Positions 1-9,250 of a stretch of 64,000 nt of DNA are shown here, piece after piece. How positions within the stretch are numbered: the first letter of the stretch is position 1; every line of letters starts with the position of its first letter. The stretch is taken from positions 1 through 64,000 of the forward strand of contig CAOKFZ010000007.1 of assembly GCA_948467875.1 (NCBI GenBank), in the 5' to 3' direction. Source of the stretch: an uncultured Clostridium sp. (GTDB lineage Bacteria; Bacillota; Clostridia; TANB77; CAG-508). The notes below the pieces were generated by a model, which had not been told where the DNA came from, made no database searches, and worked only from the letters and a program-made list of their open reading frames with translations. Made by a program: the position numbers and the translations under genes.

Positions 1-159
1 TTGACATCTCTTAAATCCATTTATCATAAACTAAAATATAATAATGCAATATAATATAATCTTTTCAAAGTACTCATATATATAACTCTTGCCGAGTAAA
101 TATAAATTTTTTATTGATTATATTATACTACGATTTTAAGAAATGTCAAATATTTACAA

Positions 160-429
160 TTATATGTTTTTCAAATATTCTTCTAACTCTGATAATTTAA
201 TCTTTTTAGTTAAGTTAGTAATATACACATCATTTGAATAATTGAAAACTAAGAAAGTAATATTTTTGATAATCACTCTATGTGGCTCGATATATGTAAG
301 ATTTGTTCTCTCTAATTTTCTAATACTACCATTGATAAAAGTAGGATTAACTTTAGAAAACTCACATATAAATTCAAGCCTTTGTTTTAGACATTCCTCA
401 AATTCTAGTTCTTGTTTAATTATCTTCAT
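160..429 (-). CDS. Hypothetical small protein
   Basis: This is a charged cytoplasmic protein of about 89 residues that I do not recognise. It has no signal peptide or membrane segment, and its C-terminal third is rich in Lys, Leu and Glu and likely helical. I chose the ATG at 429, which follows an AAGGG purine run at 12 bases. The ATG at 441 abuts that run with no spacing, so a 93-residue version is possible but less likely. It stands alone beside the tRNA-Gly gene. The 159 bases before it hold no gene I can see. Function unknown. Confidence 0.5.
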   Translation of the reverse strand: MKIIKQELEFEECLKQRLEFICEFSKVNPTFINGSIRKLERTNLTYIEPHRVIIKNITFLVFNYSNDVYITNLTKKIKLSELEEYLKNI

Positions 430-550
430 TTCAAGCACCATCCCTTCTTTATAGATTTAGGATGATTTTTTGCAAAAGAAAAAATCAACCATTTTACTGA
501 TTGATTTTCATATCTATCTGTTCTATAAAAAGTTCGAACAGATACGTCGT

Positions 551-624
<74 letters not shown>

Positions 625-710
625 AGTTATCAATAAATTTATTATACAACAATAAATTTATTTTTGCAAGAATTTTGTAAAAAACACTTAAAATATTTTC
701 CAAAAAAGCT

Positions 711-736
711 AAAAAACTTTTGGCATCTACCAAAAG
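711..736 (-). terminator. Rho-independent terminator of the DUF308 gene
   Basis: A perfect 7-bp stem (CTTTTGG/CCAAAAG) with a 6-nt loop is followed on the minus strand by six T. It lies just past the stop of the DUF308 gene and upstream of the tRNA. Confidence 0.75.
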
Positions 737-759
737 CCTTTTATCATTTTAATTTTTCC

Positions 760-1296
760 CTAAAAAATCGAATCCACATTTCTCAAGAAAATAACTCCTT
801 CTATCACATCCATAATCGAATAAATTAAAATCGCCACACCAATTGCAATTCCGATTGTTTCCGCTTTTACCAAAACATAAATTCCACAAATAAAAATCAA
901 TATCGCAATAATTAATGCATATTTCCACTCCTTAATTTCTAGTTTTTTCAATTTTAAAACCAAGCCCAATCTCATAAAACCACTATACAAAATCCATATT
1001 CCAATTATCATTCTAAAAATAGTTCCAATCGTACTACTATGTACAAATGTAATAATTCCAATAATAATGGCAAGCAATCCATAAATCATTTCATAATTAT
1101 AAAAATCATAGGTTCCTTTTGCCACAAAATAATTCACTAGCTTTATCACTCCAAACACAACAAAAATGCCACCTAAAGCATATGCCACAAGTTTCATCGT
1201 AACCATTGGGTTACAAATAATCACAATCCCAATTATGGCTGTAATCGCTGATGTCACAATGGAACTCCAACCAATCTTCTTTAAAAAATTTTCCAT
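760..1296 (-). CDS. DUF308 (HdeD-like) membrane protein
   Basis: The 178-residue protein has about six hydrophobic segments (roughly residues 12-32, 36-56, 68-86, 90-112, 126-145 and 148-170) and short Gly-rich turns. This is the pattern of the DUF308/HdeD family of small integral membrane proteins, whose biochemical role is not settled; in enterobacteria HdeD relates to acid stress. A strong GAGGAGG site precedes the ATG. It is monocistronic, with its own terminator downstream. Family assignment is by overall pattern rather than by catalytic residues. Confidence 0.7.
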   Translation of the reverse strand: MENFLKKIGWSSIVTSAITAIIGIVIICNPMVTMKLVAYALGGIFVVFGVIKLVNYFVAKGTYDFYNYEMIYGLLAIIIGIITFVHSSTIGTIFRMIIGIWILYSGFMRLGLVLKLKKLEIKEWKYALIIAILIFICGIYVLVKAETIGIAIGVAILIYSIMDVIEGVIFLRNVDSIF

Positions 1297-1372
1297 ACAT
1301 TACCTCCTCTATGTTTTCTTCTTGTCTAAAATTATATAACAAAAAAATTTTAAAATCAACATTTTTCTTTTA

Positions 1373-2231
1373 TCACACAAAAATATCTTCAATATCTGAA
1401 AATAAAAAAGCGCCCTCTTTAATTAATTGATTGGTCCCAACCGAATTTTTAAAAGTCAAACTTCCGCGGAACAGCAAATACATCTTTTCCCTGCTCCAGC
1501 GCCCAATTTGCTGTAATTAAACTACCACTTTTTTGTTTTGCTTCCACAATAATTACCTTATCCGAAAGTCCACTAATCAATCGGTTACGCGCTGGAAAAT
1601 GCTCTTTTTCTGGCTTTGCCTCCAAACCATATTCCGAAATCACAGCTCCACCATTTTTCAAAATTCGTTCAAACACGCCTTTATTCTCAAATGGATAAAT
1701 GCGATTATTTTCCACAGAACCACCCAGCACAGCAACCGTTTTTCCAATCTCCGAATCCAAAGCCCCCAAATGACTATATTTATCAATTCCATTAGCCAAA
1801 CCGCTAATTATATTCACATTTCGGTCTGCTAGCCTTTGCGCAATTCTTCGAGCCAGCTGCTTTCCTAAATCAGTTGCCCTTCTGCAACCAACCATGCCTA
1901 CACTGTCATCGTCTAAAATCGCTTCATTGCCTCGCACATACAAAAACGCTGGTTTATCTACTATATTATGCAATTTATGTGGATACGTTTCGTCTTTTAC
2001 CGAAATCAACTGAATTTGCTGTTTTTCCATCACTTCGAGATGTGCTTTGTACTCGTCCAAATTTCTATTTTGCAAGATTTTCAAAATTTCTGACTCACTC
2101 AAATAGCAATCCAAAAAATCGGCAAAATCTAAATTCCAAATTTCTTCTGTGCTAAATTTTTCCATTAATTCTAATTTCGTTTGATTTTTAATATCTACAT
2201 TGGAAAACCAAATATCATAAATTTCCTTCAT
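1373..2231 (-). CDS. dprA: DprA, DNA-processing protein, needs +1 frameshift at CGG
   Basis: DprA loads RecA onto incoming single-stranded DNA during transformation. An N-terminal helical region precedes the Rossmann-like core, with GCRRAT near residue 115, SGLANGID near 143 and SGSLITANWALEQGKDVFAV before the break. Frame 0 stops at 1449, five codons after codon 256, which is CGG (1466-1464). Passing over its C and reading GGA opens a frame to a TGA at 1373. That frame encodes GSLTFKNSVGTNQLIKEGA, the classic DprA C-terminal core (VPGS...GTN.LI.EGA). The joined product is 285 residues, close to the 282-297 of known DprA proteins. CGG occurs in frame nowhere else in the gene. An AGGAGG site precedes the ATG. 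It lies downstream of folD but behind a terminator. Confidence 0.9.
1463..1466 (-). other. +1 recoding site in dprA (CGGA)
   Basis: The context on the minus strand is GTT CCG CGG AAG. Reading GTT CCG (C)GGA AGT yields V-P-G-S, the conserved DprA motif. There is no homopolymer at the site. Confidence 0.85.
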
Positions 2232-2245
2232 ATTTACCTCCTGAA

Positions 2246-2281
2246 ATAAAAAGGGGACATATTTTCTAAAAATATATCCCC
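2246..2281 (-). terminator. Terminator after folD
   Basis: The hairpin has GGGGA/TCCCC ends and an AT-rich inner stem, and is followed on the minus strand by TTTTTATTT. It separates folD from dprA. Confidence 0.7.
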
Positions 2282-2290
2282 CAACTATAT

Positions 2291-3148
2291 TTATTTTTTA
2301 TTATTATTTTGCAATTTCGCTGCTTTTACAACATTACACAATAGCATCGCAATCGTCATCGGTCCAACGCCTCCCGGAACCGGCGTAATATAACTTGCTT
2401 TTTGGCTCACTGTCTCAAACTCAACATCGCCGACAATCGTTCCGTCTTCTAAACGATTAATCCCAACATCAATCACAACACTTCCCTCTTTTATCATATC
2501 CCCTGTGACAAAATGAGGTTTTCCAATCGCTGAAATCACAATATCAGCATTTTTCACAATTTCCTTTATCTTTTGCGTCTTAGAATGGCATACTGTAATC
2601 GTCGCATTTTCTGCCAGCAGACATTGCACCATCGGCTTTCCGACAATATTGCTTCTGCCCAAAATCACGGCATTTTTTCCTTCCAATTCGATTTTGTATT
2701 CTTCCAACAATTTCATAACCCCAAACGGAGTACATGAAACAAAGCAATCTTCTCCAATAACCAAATTTCCAACATTAACAGGATGAAAACCATCCACGTC
2801 TTTGTCTGGTCGAATGGTGCGAAATGCTCGGTTAATATCAATTTGCTTTGGCACCGGACTTTGCAATAAAATTCCATGAACCTTTTCATCTTGATTTAGT
2901 TTTTCAATTAAGGCAAGCAATTCTTCCTCTGTCGTTTTTTGCTCCAGCAAAAACTCCTCAAAATCAATTCCTGTTTTAATACAAGCCCTTGATTTATTCT
3001 TGACATACACTTCTGAACTGCTATTGTCCCCAACCATAATCACAGCAAGTTTTGGCACAATTCCTTTTTGCTTCAGTTTCTTTACTTCTTCTTTCAAATT
3101 TTGCCTTACTTTTTTCGCCAATTCTTTTCCATCTAATATTTCAGCCAT
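2291..3148 (-). CDS. folD: FolD, methylene-THF dehydrogenase/cyclohydrolase
   Basis: This bifunctional cytosolic enzyme interconverts 5,10-methylene-, methenyl- and 10-formyl-tetrahydrofolate. Its 285 residues are normal length. The catalytic-lysine segment YVKNKSRAC lies near residue 50, followed by GILLQSPVPKQ, the cofactor-binding GRSNIVGKPM near 165, and the C-terminal signature TPVPGGVGPMT. It is followed by a clear terminator and preceded, 4 bp away, by the SH3-domain surface-protein gene, so the two are probably co-transcribed although functionally unrelated. No in-frame CGG occurs. Confidence 0.97.
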   Translation of the reverse strand: MAEILDGKELAKKVRQNLKEEVKKLKQKGIVPKLAVIMVGDNSSSEVYVKNKSRACIKTGIDFEEFLLEQKTTEEELLALIEKLNQDEKVHGILLQSPVPKQIDINRAFRTIRPDKDVDGFHPVNVGNLVIGEDCFVSCTPFGVMKLLEEYKIELEGKNAVILGRSNIVGKPMVQCLLAENATITVCHSKTQKIKEIVKNADIVISAIGKPHFVTGDMIKEGSVVIDVGINRLEDGTIVGDVEFETVSQKASYITPVPGGVGPMTIAMLLCNVVKAAKLQNNNKK

Positions 3149-3152
3149 TTTT

Positions 3153-3785
3153 CTATTTCCTTTTACTAAAATTTATTCCAATTACTGCTACTAGCGCTAC
3201 CAAAATGGCACTCACAGACAAATAATCTGCTATATTTTTTCCCACTTCTGGCAAAACGCCAATCTCTTTTGCCAAATCATTATTTTGAATATTCGTAGCA
3301 ACTGGCTCTTCTGTTTCTTTATTTTGTGCTTCCTCAGCAGCTGGCTCCTGAGTTGGTTGTTCTTGTGGAACTTCTGGTTCTGGAACAGGCTCTGGCTCCG
3401 GAATAACTGGCTTAGTGCTTCTCAAAATACCAGCCTTAATATACGCCTCTCCTCCATCATATTTTATTTTATACCAACCATTGCTATATTCCGCAATAAC
3501 AGTTACTTCTGTCCCAACATCCAAACCACCAACACGGTCACTTTCCACCGAATAACTCGAACGAATATTACATCTTTCTTGCACATACATTGTCTCATTT
3601 TTCTTGGTTTCAGTCGGCTTTTCTGGAACCTGTGGCTTTGTTTCATTAGTTAAAGTTGTATTTTGATTTTGTGGTTCTGCGGCTTCATTTTTTACTGTAT
3701 TTTCAGTTTCTGCTGTTGCATAACAATTGGTCCCTAAAAATATTAAAATCATTCCAATAATAAATACTTTTATTCTTTTTTCCAT
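3153..3785 (-). CDS. Surface protein with SH3b domain and sortase-like tail
   Basis: This 210-residue exported protein has a signal peptide (residues 1-24), a Thr/Asn/Gln-rich linker and a bacterial SH3 domain (about 66-125, beginning MYVQERCNIRSS). A Pro/Glu-rich spacer with repeated PEPE and PEVP steps follows. The tail is LPEVG (178-182), a hydrophobic segment (about 190-206) and KRK. That order matches a sortase sorting signal, with V where T is usual. The sortase gene lies 25 bp upstream in the same direction, so this is probably its substrate. SH3b domains usually bind peptidoglycan. Anchoring is inferred. Confidence 0.75.
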   Translation of the reverse strand: MEKRIKVFIIGMILIFLGTNCYATAETENTVKNEAAEPQNQNTTLTNETKPQVPEKPTETKKNETMYVQERCNIRSSYSVESDRVGGLDVGTEVTVIAEYSNGWYKIKYDGGEAYIKAGILRSTKPVIPEPEPVPEPEVPQEQPTQEPAAEEAQNKETEEPVATNIQNNDLAKEIGVLPEVGKNIADYLSVSAILVALVAVIGINFSKRK

Positions 3786-3810
3786 CTTAATTTTCCCTTC
3801 TTAAGTACGT

Positions 3811-4380
3811 TTAACCTACTAATTCTGCTGTTACAATTAATCTCTGGGTAGAAAAATTCTCACATGTAATAAGTGTTATTTGAGAGCTATTTTCTTGCGG
3901 TTTTAGCACATCCAAATTCGTTGGCTCAACTGTCGTAATATCCACAATTTGATAAGAACTTTCTTGATTTTGTGGATTGATAATTTGAAATTCGTCGCCA
4001 GTTTGCATCTCATTTAATTTTCCAAAAATCCCATCATAATTATGTCCTGCTATACAAAAATTGCCTAGTTCATTCAAATTTCCACCATACAATTTGATGA
4101 CACCTTTCTCCAATGCCTCATTTTCTCTTGTATCCAAAATTGGTTGTTCCACCCCAATTTTATCAATTTTTATTTTTCCCAACATCGTATATTTTTCATT
4201 TTTCGCTTCAGAGGCAGATGTCGGTGTTACTTCATTTTCTTCTTTTTGATTCAGATTAACAAAAATAATCATGCCCACAATAATTGCCAAAATGACAATC
4301 AGCCAAACAAATTTGGGTACCCTGCTCCAACTAAATTCTACATCAATTTCTTCATATGATGCATGTCTACCACTTCCCAT
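3811..4380 (-). CDS. srtD: Sortase (class D/E-like)
   Basis: This 189-residue transpeptidase carries an N-terminal cytoplasmic tail, one membrane anchor (about 23-42) and a sortase barrel. The catalytic triad is visible: His113 in CIAGHNY, Cys173 in TLITCEN and Arg180 in STQRLIV. The TLITC motif resembles class D sortases. Sortases cleave LPxTG-like signals and link surface proteins to peptidoglycan. Likely substrates in this window are the adjacent SH3 protein (LPEVG) and the LPRTG protein at 13048-13500. The class call is tentative. uppP, which recycles the lipid carrier of cell-wall synthesis, lies just upstream on the same strand. Confidence 0.85.
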   Translation of the reverse strand: MGSGRHASYEEIDVEFSWSRVPKFVWLIVILAIIVGMIIFVNLNQKEENEVTPTSASEAKNEKYTMLGKIKIDKIGVEQPILDTRENEALEKGVIKLYGGNLNELGNFCIAGHNYDGIFGKLNEMQTGDEFQIINPQNQESSYQIVDITTVEPTNLDVLKPQENSSQITLITCENFSTQRLIVTAELVG

Positions 4381-4395
4381 AATACTACCTCCATT

Positions 4396-5199
4396 TTATC
4401 TTAAGAATACTAACGCTAAAATAACGATACCAAAAATCACGCGATACATAGCAAAAATTTTAAAACTGCCTTTTTTCAAATATTCTAATAAAAATTTAAT
4501 CACTACAATTCCAACCACAAAACTTGCCAAAACTCCCACCAAAAAAGCAAGGCTAAACTCAAAAGCATCCAAACTAAAAATAACAGCTGCCAAAATCACT
4601 GGTGTTGACAACAAAAACGAATACTTTGCAGCACTTTCTCTGTCTACTTTTAAGGCTCTTGCGATAGTCATCGTAATGCCTGAGCGAGAAACGCCTGGAA
4701 AAGCTGCTGCAATCGCTTGTGAAATTCCTATCAAAATAGCTTGCGTAAAAGAAAGATTTTCATAATCTGTTGTCGCTTTTGATTTTTTGTCAACAATATA
4801 CAAAACAATTCCCATTACAATCAGCGCTACCGCAATGGCAATGATATACGAATTGCTCCCCGCTGGGAAAATTTGATCAGACAACTTATCTAAAATCAAA
4901 CTCAAAATTCCAGTCGGAATAGTGGCAATCACAATATACCAAAAAATTTTTCCTTCTGTCGATTTCTCCTTTTTCACGACTTGGTTCCAGCCGCCTTTTA
5001 TCAGCCCAATCCAATCTTTTAAAAAGAATAGCGAAATCGCAAGTAGTGTTCCAAAATGAAGCGCTATATCAAATGATTCTGGAATTTCGCTCCATTTAAA
5101 AATCCATGGAAATATCGCCAAATGCGCCGAACTCGACACTGGCAACAATTCCGTCAATCCTTGAATAATTCCTAAAATTAATGCTTGTATAATTGTCAT
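4396..5199 (-). CDS. uppP: Undecaprenyl-diphosphatase UppP (BacA family)
   Basis: This polytopic membrane enzyme (267 residues) dephosphorylates undecaprenyl pyrophosphate so the carrier can be reused for peptidoglycan synthesis; it also gives low-level bacitracin resistance. Diagnostic motifs are GIIQGLTELLPVSSSAHL near the N-terminus and PGVSRSGITMTIARAL around 170. It starts 1 bp after the spoVFA stop and is followed by the sortase gene, giving a tight spoVFA-uppP-sortase-SH3-folD direction of transcription. Confidence 0.97.
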   Translation of the reverse strand: MTIIQALILGIIQGLTELLPVSSSAHLAIFPWIFKWSEIPESFDIALHFGTLLAISLFFLKDWIGLIKGGWNQVVKKEKSTEGKIFWYIVIATIPTGILSLILDKLSDQIFPAGSNSYIIAIAVALIVMGIVLYIVDKKSKATTDYENLSFTQAILIGISQAIAAAFPGVSRSGITMTIARALKVDRESAAKYSFLLSTPVILAAVIFSLDAFEFSLAFLVGVLASFVVGIVVIKFLLEYLKKGSFKIFAMYRVIFGIVILALVFLR

Positions 5200-5200
5200 T

Positions 5201-6049
5201 TTACATCTTCCTTTCTATACTATAAATCGTATCTCGAATATATTCAGCAGCGCTAATCGGAGCACATTTTCCCGGCAAAGCCAACGCCCAAATTGTTTTA
5301 ATATTCTTGGCTTTAGCATATTCAAAATCAACCCCCCCTGGACTAGATGCCAAATCAATCAAAAGTACTTCTTTTTTAAGCAAATCTAACCTTTTTTTGT
5401 CTAAAATTTGAACTGGTATATTATTAAAAATAATGTCAAATTGACTTAGCGTTTGTTCCAATTCATTCAAATGAATTGGTGTATAACCATATGCCTTAAT
5501 GTAAGCCAAATCTTCATTCTTTCTTGCTTCACAAAATACCTTAGCCCCAATCCCTTGCAACATTTTAGAAATTACTTTTCCAATTCTGCCAAATCCCATT
5601 ACCAAAATGTTAGAGCCAGAAAGCGTTTTTGGATACTCCTCCATCGCAATTTGAATAGCGCCTTCCGCGGTTGCAATTGCATTCAAAATCGCATATTCTT
5701 CGATTTCTAAAAAATCATAAGTTTCAATTTCTTTGTCATTTTTCAAATTTTCTGGGATTTTCCCAGCCATGAATTTTTTGCCTTTTAAATTTTGTTGTAA
5801 TTCTTTTATCGTCAAACTTTCGCTGCTCAGTGGCGTATTGACATAATTTCCATCTTTGGACAATGGAATCGAACTCATAATAATTTCTGAACTTGCAATC
5901 GCTTCCTGCAAAGAATTGCACTCCAAACCTTTCAATTCTTCTGCTTTTTCCAACGCATAAGTACAAATAGAATAACCGTCTTTTTGTAGCATTTTCACAA
6001 GATTTACAAGACGCATATCGCCACCAATAATCGCAAATTTATTTTTCAT
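5201..6049 (-). CDS. spoVFA: Dipicolinate synthase subunit A
   Basis: SpoVFA (DpaA) is the NAD(P)H-dependent subunit that makes dipicolinic acid, the spore-core calcium chelator, in the mother cell. It has an N-terminal FAIIGGDMR motif, a second Rossmann motif NILVMGFGRIGK and the C-terminal PGKCAPISAAEYI. I start it at the ATG at 6049 (MKNKFAIIGG), which has AGGGAAAGG about 10 bases upstream; the 17-residue longer version lacks a good site. The partner flavoprotein subunit (spoVFB) is usually adjacent but is not here: uppP follows directly. No in-frame CGG. Confidence 0.92.
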   Translation of the reverse strand: MKNKFAIIGGDMRLVNLVKMLQKDGYSICTYALEKAEELKGLECNSLQEAIASSEIIMSSIPLSKDGNYVNTPLSSESLTIKELQQNLKGKKFMAGKIPENLKNDKEIETYDFLEIEEYAILNAIATAEGAIQIAMEEYPKTLSGSNILVMGFGRIGKVISKMLQGIGAKVFCEARKNEDLAYIKAYGYTPIHLNELEQTLSQFDIIFNNIPVQILDKKRLDLLKKEVLLIDLASSPGGVDFEYAKAKNIKTIWALALPGKCAPISAAEYIRDTIYSIERKM

Positions 6050-6113
6050 AAAATCCATCCTTTCCCTATATTTCATCTTTTTTAAATATATGAAAAGCAA
6101 TCTATTTTATGCC

Positions 6114-7379
6114 TTAACCAGAGCCCAATTCTTTTTGATTTTCCTCGTCTTTTGGCTCTTCTTTTTGCAATCGATTTTGAATGATTTCATCCACTTTCTT
6201 TTCTGTTTTTAATTTTAACGTATTTTCACTAATATCTCTTACTAATCCATTGGTCGATTCCAAATAAGCCCTTGCCCTCTTTTCTAACGAAAGCGTCCTC
6301 TGGATTTCTTCTTCCTCTCGCTCATCTTCATCTGGAGCTTCATTTTCCATTTTCACAGAAACCGTAATATGCTCACGAATTTTTTCAAAAACTTTTTCTC
6401 TATTGGCCAATTCCAAAAGTTCTGGCTCGATTTCAATCGCCTTATTCAAAAAATTAATCGCAATATCTTTTTCGCCTTTTAGCACATAAATTTTCGCCAA
6501 TTGATAATACGCTTTTGACTCCAATTCCCCATACAAACTATGTTCAAAATATTTTTCTGCCACATCCAAATCCCCTTGAATTAAAGCGATTTGTCCTAAA
6601 CTATAATGTGCCCCATAGGCTTTATGGTTAATATCAGCCGCCTTTTCATACATTTCTTTCGCCATTTGAAATTCACTCAGCATTGTGTACGTAATTCCTA
6701 AATTGTAATACAAATCAAAATCCGTTGGACGATACTTCAAAGCCTCTTGATACACTCTTTCAGCCTCTTTAAAGCGTTCTTGTTCACATAATAGTTCGCC
6801 AAGCAAAATTGAACCTTCATACGAATCTGGTTTATTTTTCATTAAATTTTCTAAAATTTGAATTGCTTCATTTTTCTGCCCCAATTCATTTAACAAATCC
6901 GCAATTTTAAAATAAGATTTATAATCATTTCCTTTGATATCAACCAGTTTGACATATTCGTCAATCGCTTTTCTCATGCCACCTTCTTTTTCGTAAATTT
7001 TAGCAAGCATTTTATGCCCCTGATAACTTTCTGGATATTTCGTTACCAATTTAATCAAAACTGTTTTGGCACCTTTATAATCGCCCAACATAACGAGAAA
7101 TTTTGCCATAACTAAACTGATGATTTCTGAATAATTCAATCCATTGAGTTCTGCTAAAATAATCAAAACTGGAATGATAATGGAAAATAAATATCGCAAA
7201 CTTTTGAAAAATGAATTGCTATCAATTCCTATTTTTATTTCAATAAAACTAATCGTAATCCCAATCGCTTCTAAAACCAAAATGCTTACATAATTGGTAT
7301 CGTTTTTTCGGATAATCTTGAAAAATATGATGATGAAAATAGCAAAAGCCGTTAAATTAAAGCAAATTTTTTCAAGCAT
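6114..7379 (-). CDS. Membrane-anchored TPR protein
   Basis: The 421-residue protein starts with three hydrophobic segments (about 6-20, 30-48 and 64-82), followed by about eight tetratricopeptide-type helix pairs (residues 95-320), for example SYQGHKMLAKIYEKEGG and DFDLYYNLGITYTMLSEF. The tail is highly charged, rich in Glu and Lys. TPR arrays are protein-protein scaffolds; the partner is unknown. Conserved spore or division neighbours do not settle the role. It lies just upstream of spoVFA in the same direction, with a 64 bp gap. Confidence 0.75.
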   Translation of the reverse strand: MLEKICFNLTAFAIFIIIFFKIIRKNDTNYVSILVLEAIGITISFIEIKIGIDSNSFFKSLRYLFSIIIPVLIILAELNGLNYSEIISLVMAKFLVMLGDYKGAKTVLIKLVTKYPESYQGHKMLAKIYEKEGGMRKAIDEYVKLVDIKGNDYKSYFKIADLLNELGQKNEAIQILENLMKNKPDSYEGSILLGELLCEQERFKEAERVYQEALKYRPTDFDLYYNLGITYTMLSEFQMAKEMYEKAADINHKAYGAHYSLGQIALIQGDLDVAEKYFEHSLYGELESKAYYQLAKIYVLKGEKDIAINFLNKAIEIEPELLELANREKVFEKIREHITVSVKMENEAPDEDEREEEEIQRTLSLEKRARAYLESTNGLVRDISENTLKLKTEKKVDEIIQNRLQKEEPKDEENQKELGSG

Positions 7380-7476
7380 TTCATTCCCCTTTCATTTCCC
7401 CACAGCAATATTATTTGGATTATATCACATCAAATTTAATTAGACAATCTCTTTTTTCAAATAATTCAAAATTTTT

Positions 7477-7502
7477 AAAAAAGATACTACAAATGTAGCA
7501 TC
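7477..7502 (-). terminator. Terminator of the 7517-7885 gene
   Basis: On the minus strand, GATGCTAC/GTAGTATC (one G-U pair) is followed by six T. It lies just past the stop of the small coiled-coil gene and before the TPR gene. Confidence 0.7.
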
Positions 7503-7516
7503 TCAAATTTTTTATT

Positions 7517-7885
7517 TTAAAAATCAGTTTCCACCTCTGTTTGCAATTTCTTAATCGTTTGTTTATAAGATTGCAAAATTTCCTCCAACCTAAGCACTTC
7601 ATTTTTAGTTTCTTCCATTTGCTCATCATATAGCTGGTCCAAATTTTCCAATTCCTCGTCTGATAATTGATATAAATATTCCAAACTATTTTCATCAGAT
7701 ACACTTGAAGTTTGCTCTATTTTCTCTGGCATTTTCACAGATTTTGGAACCGTAATTTCTGCCAAACTTTCTTGTGGTTCTTCTATCTCATCTTTATGAA
7801 AAACATTGGTTATCCACTTAAAAAATCGTTTGAAAATATTTTCTTTTTCTGGAATCATCAAATCTTTTCCCACTTTATTTTCCAT
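7517..7885 (-). CDS. Small coiled-coil protein, unknown
   Basis: This 122-residue soluble protein has a basic aromatic stretch near the start (FKRFFKWITNVFHK), an acidic middle and a C-terminal coiled coil with the spacing LEDLDQLY...EEVLRLEEILQS-like heptads. I do not recognise the family. The start is the ATG at 7885, preceded by a GGAG seven bases upstream; a GTG lies directly before it. It follows the 413-residue unknown gene by 10 bp and both end at the terminator at 7477, so they are probably one operon. Confidence 0.55.
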   Translation of the reverse strand: MENKVGKDLMIPEKENIFKRFFKWITNVFHKDEIEEPQESLAEITVPKSVKMPEKIEQTSSVSDENSLEYLYQLSDEELENLDQLYDEQMEETKNEVLRLEEILQSYKQTIKKLQTEVETDF

Positions 7886-7895
7886 CACAAAACTC

Positions 7896-9137
7896 CTATC
7901 TCTCGAATTCTTGACTGCCTTCTGACAGCTTTTTATAACCTCTTAAAATCTTAGAAAGGCTTGCAATTTTTTCTTTCGTCTTTTCAATGATTTTTTGCAA
8001 AAACTGAATCACTGAAAATTTATCTTGCACTTTTTCCATTTTCTCTAATTTCATCACTTTATGTTCATTCACGGCGCCACCAAGCAACTCTCTTATTTTC
8101 AAAATAACCGCAATCGCACTTGCAATATCATGCCTTTGTATGCCATTAATACGGTTCGCAAAATAAGTCATTACACCTATAAATCTGGAAACTTCAATTT
8201 CCTCTAATGATACAATAAATTTGTGAAATTTATTTTGATAACGATTATCCAAACCATCCAAAATCTTATTTTCCAACAAATCCAACGCGTCATTGACTGG
8301 AAAAGCTGGTCTATCTTCCCTGTGCATTACCAAACCAACAAATTTATCAATTAATTCCAAAATATCGCCTTCTTTGGAACGCTCATAATTCTCCGGTTGA
8401 TTATAACGATTATACTCAGAACAAATTTTGCAAAAACCATCCTCAAAACCAAGTTTTTGCAGAAATGCCTTATCCTCTTCTTTTTCGCGCTTAATACGCT
8501 CGATTTCCATGGGCGAATTGGTTCTGCGAAACGCATACACCAAACAAGCATTAATCACTTTATCACGGCTTACTTCATCAATATTCATTCGGTCCATAAA
8601 CAGCCTTGCCAACTCCGCCTTCAAAATGGCAGTCGTATCAAAAAAGACATCAATCGTCGACTTTTGGTAACGACAAATCATTTCCACTTTTTTGATGATT
8701 TCTTTTTCTTCAAAAAGTTTTTCCGCAAACAATGCCTTATCAAACTTTTCCACCTTCGGAATTACCTTTGGGTCATTATTCAAAATTTCCTCAAACAAAA
8801 TCTCATTTTTCTCAATGTCTTTGGAAAAGTCATCCTCAAATTGATCTAACTTAAATTGAATATAGCGGTTTTTCATGACATGATATTTGGTGCGCTCCAT
8901 GAATTCTTTTAGGGCGTCTTCTGACAACATTTTTTTCAATTCGTTATAATAATACAAGCCATCTGCCAAATTGTCGTTCAACCTTTTATAATCCTTTTTC
9001 CAGCCATCTTCTGTCGCCAAACTTGGAACCAATTTTTTAAGTTTCAACAATTTTCTCATTTCGCGCTCATCCTCATAATGCTTTTCCTTGTACTCGATGT
9101 ATTTCTCTTTGATTACCTCTATATCCAACTCGTTCAT
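7896..9137 (-). CDS. Large helical protein, unknown
   Basis: This is a 413-residue, highly charged and probably all-helical cytoplasmic protein without signal peptide or membrane segment. Notable stretches are the Lys/Glu-rich N-terminus and a cluster FCKICSEYNRYNQPENY around 237-253 with two Cys, which may or may not bind metal. I do not recognise the family. The gene is preceded by about 110 bp of AT-rich sequence and is followed by the small coiled-coil gene 10 bp downstream. No in-frame CGG codon occurs. Confidence 0.55.
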   Translation of the reverse strand: MNELDIEVIKEKYIEYKEKHYEDEREMRKLLKLKKLVPSLATEDGWKKDYKRLNDNLADGLYYYNELKKMLSEDALKEFMERTKYHVMKNRYIQFKLDQFEDDFSKDIEKNEILFEEILNNDPKVIPKVEKFDKALFAEKLFEEKEIIKKVEMICRYQKSTIDVFFDTTAILKAELARLFMDRMNIDEVSRDKVINACLVYAFRRTNSPMEIERIKREKEEDKAFLQKLGFEDGFCKICSEYNRYNQPENYERSKEGDILELIDKFVGLVMHREDRPAFPVNDALDLLENKILDGLDNRYQNKFHKFIVSLEEIEVSRFIGVMTYFANRINGIQRHDIASAIAVILKIRELLGGAVNEHKVMKLEKMEKVQDKFSVIQFLQKIIEKTKEKIASLSKILRGYKKLSEGSQEFER

Positions 9138-9250
9138 AATTCCTCCATTTACCTTTGTAAGAATTCCCTTTTTGTTATTATATCAATAAATTTCAGAATT
9201 GCAATAAATGTTACGCAAATGTAATCATTGTTACAAAATTGTAACATATG

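Noticed and set aside
7420..7704. 94-codon frame overlapping the 7517 gene
   Set aside because: No ribosome-binding site; its composition is that of a shadow frame of the real gene.
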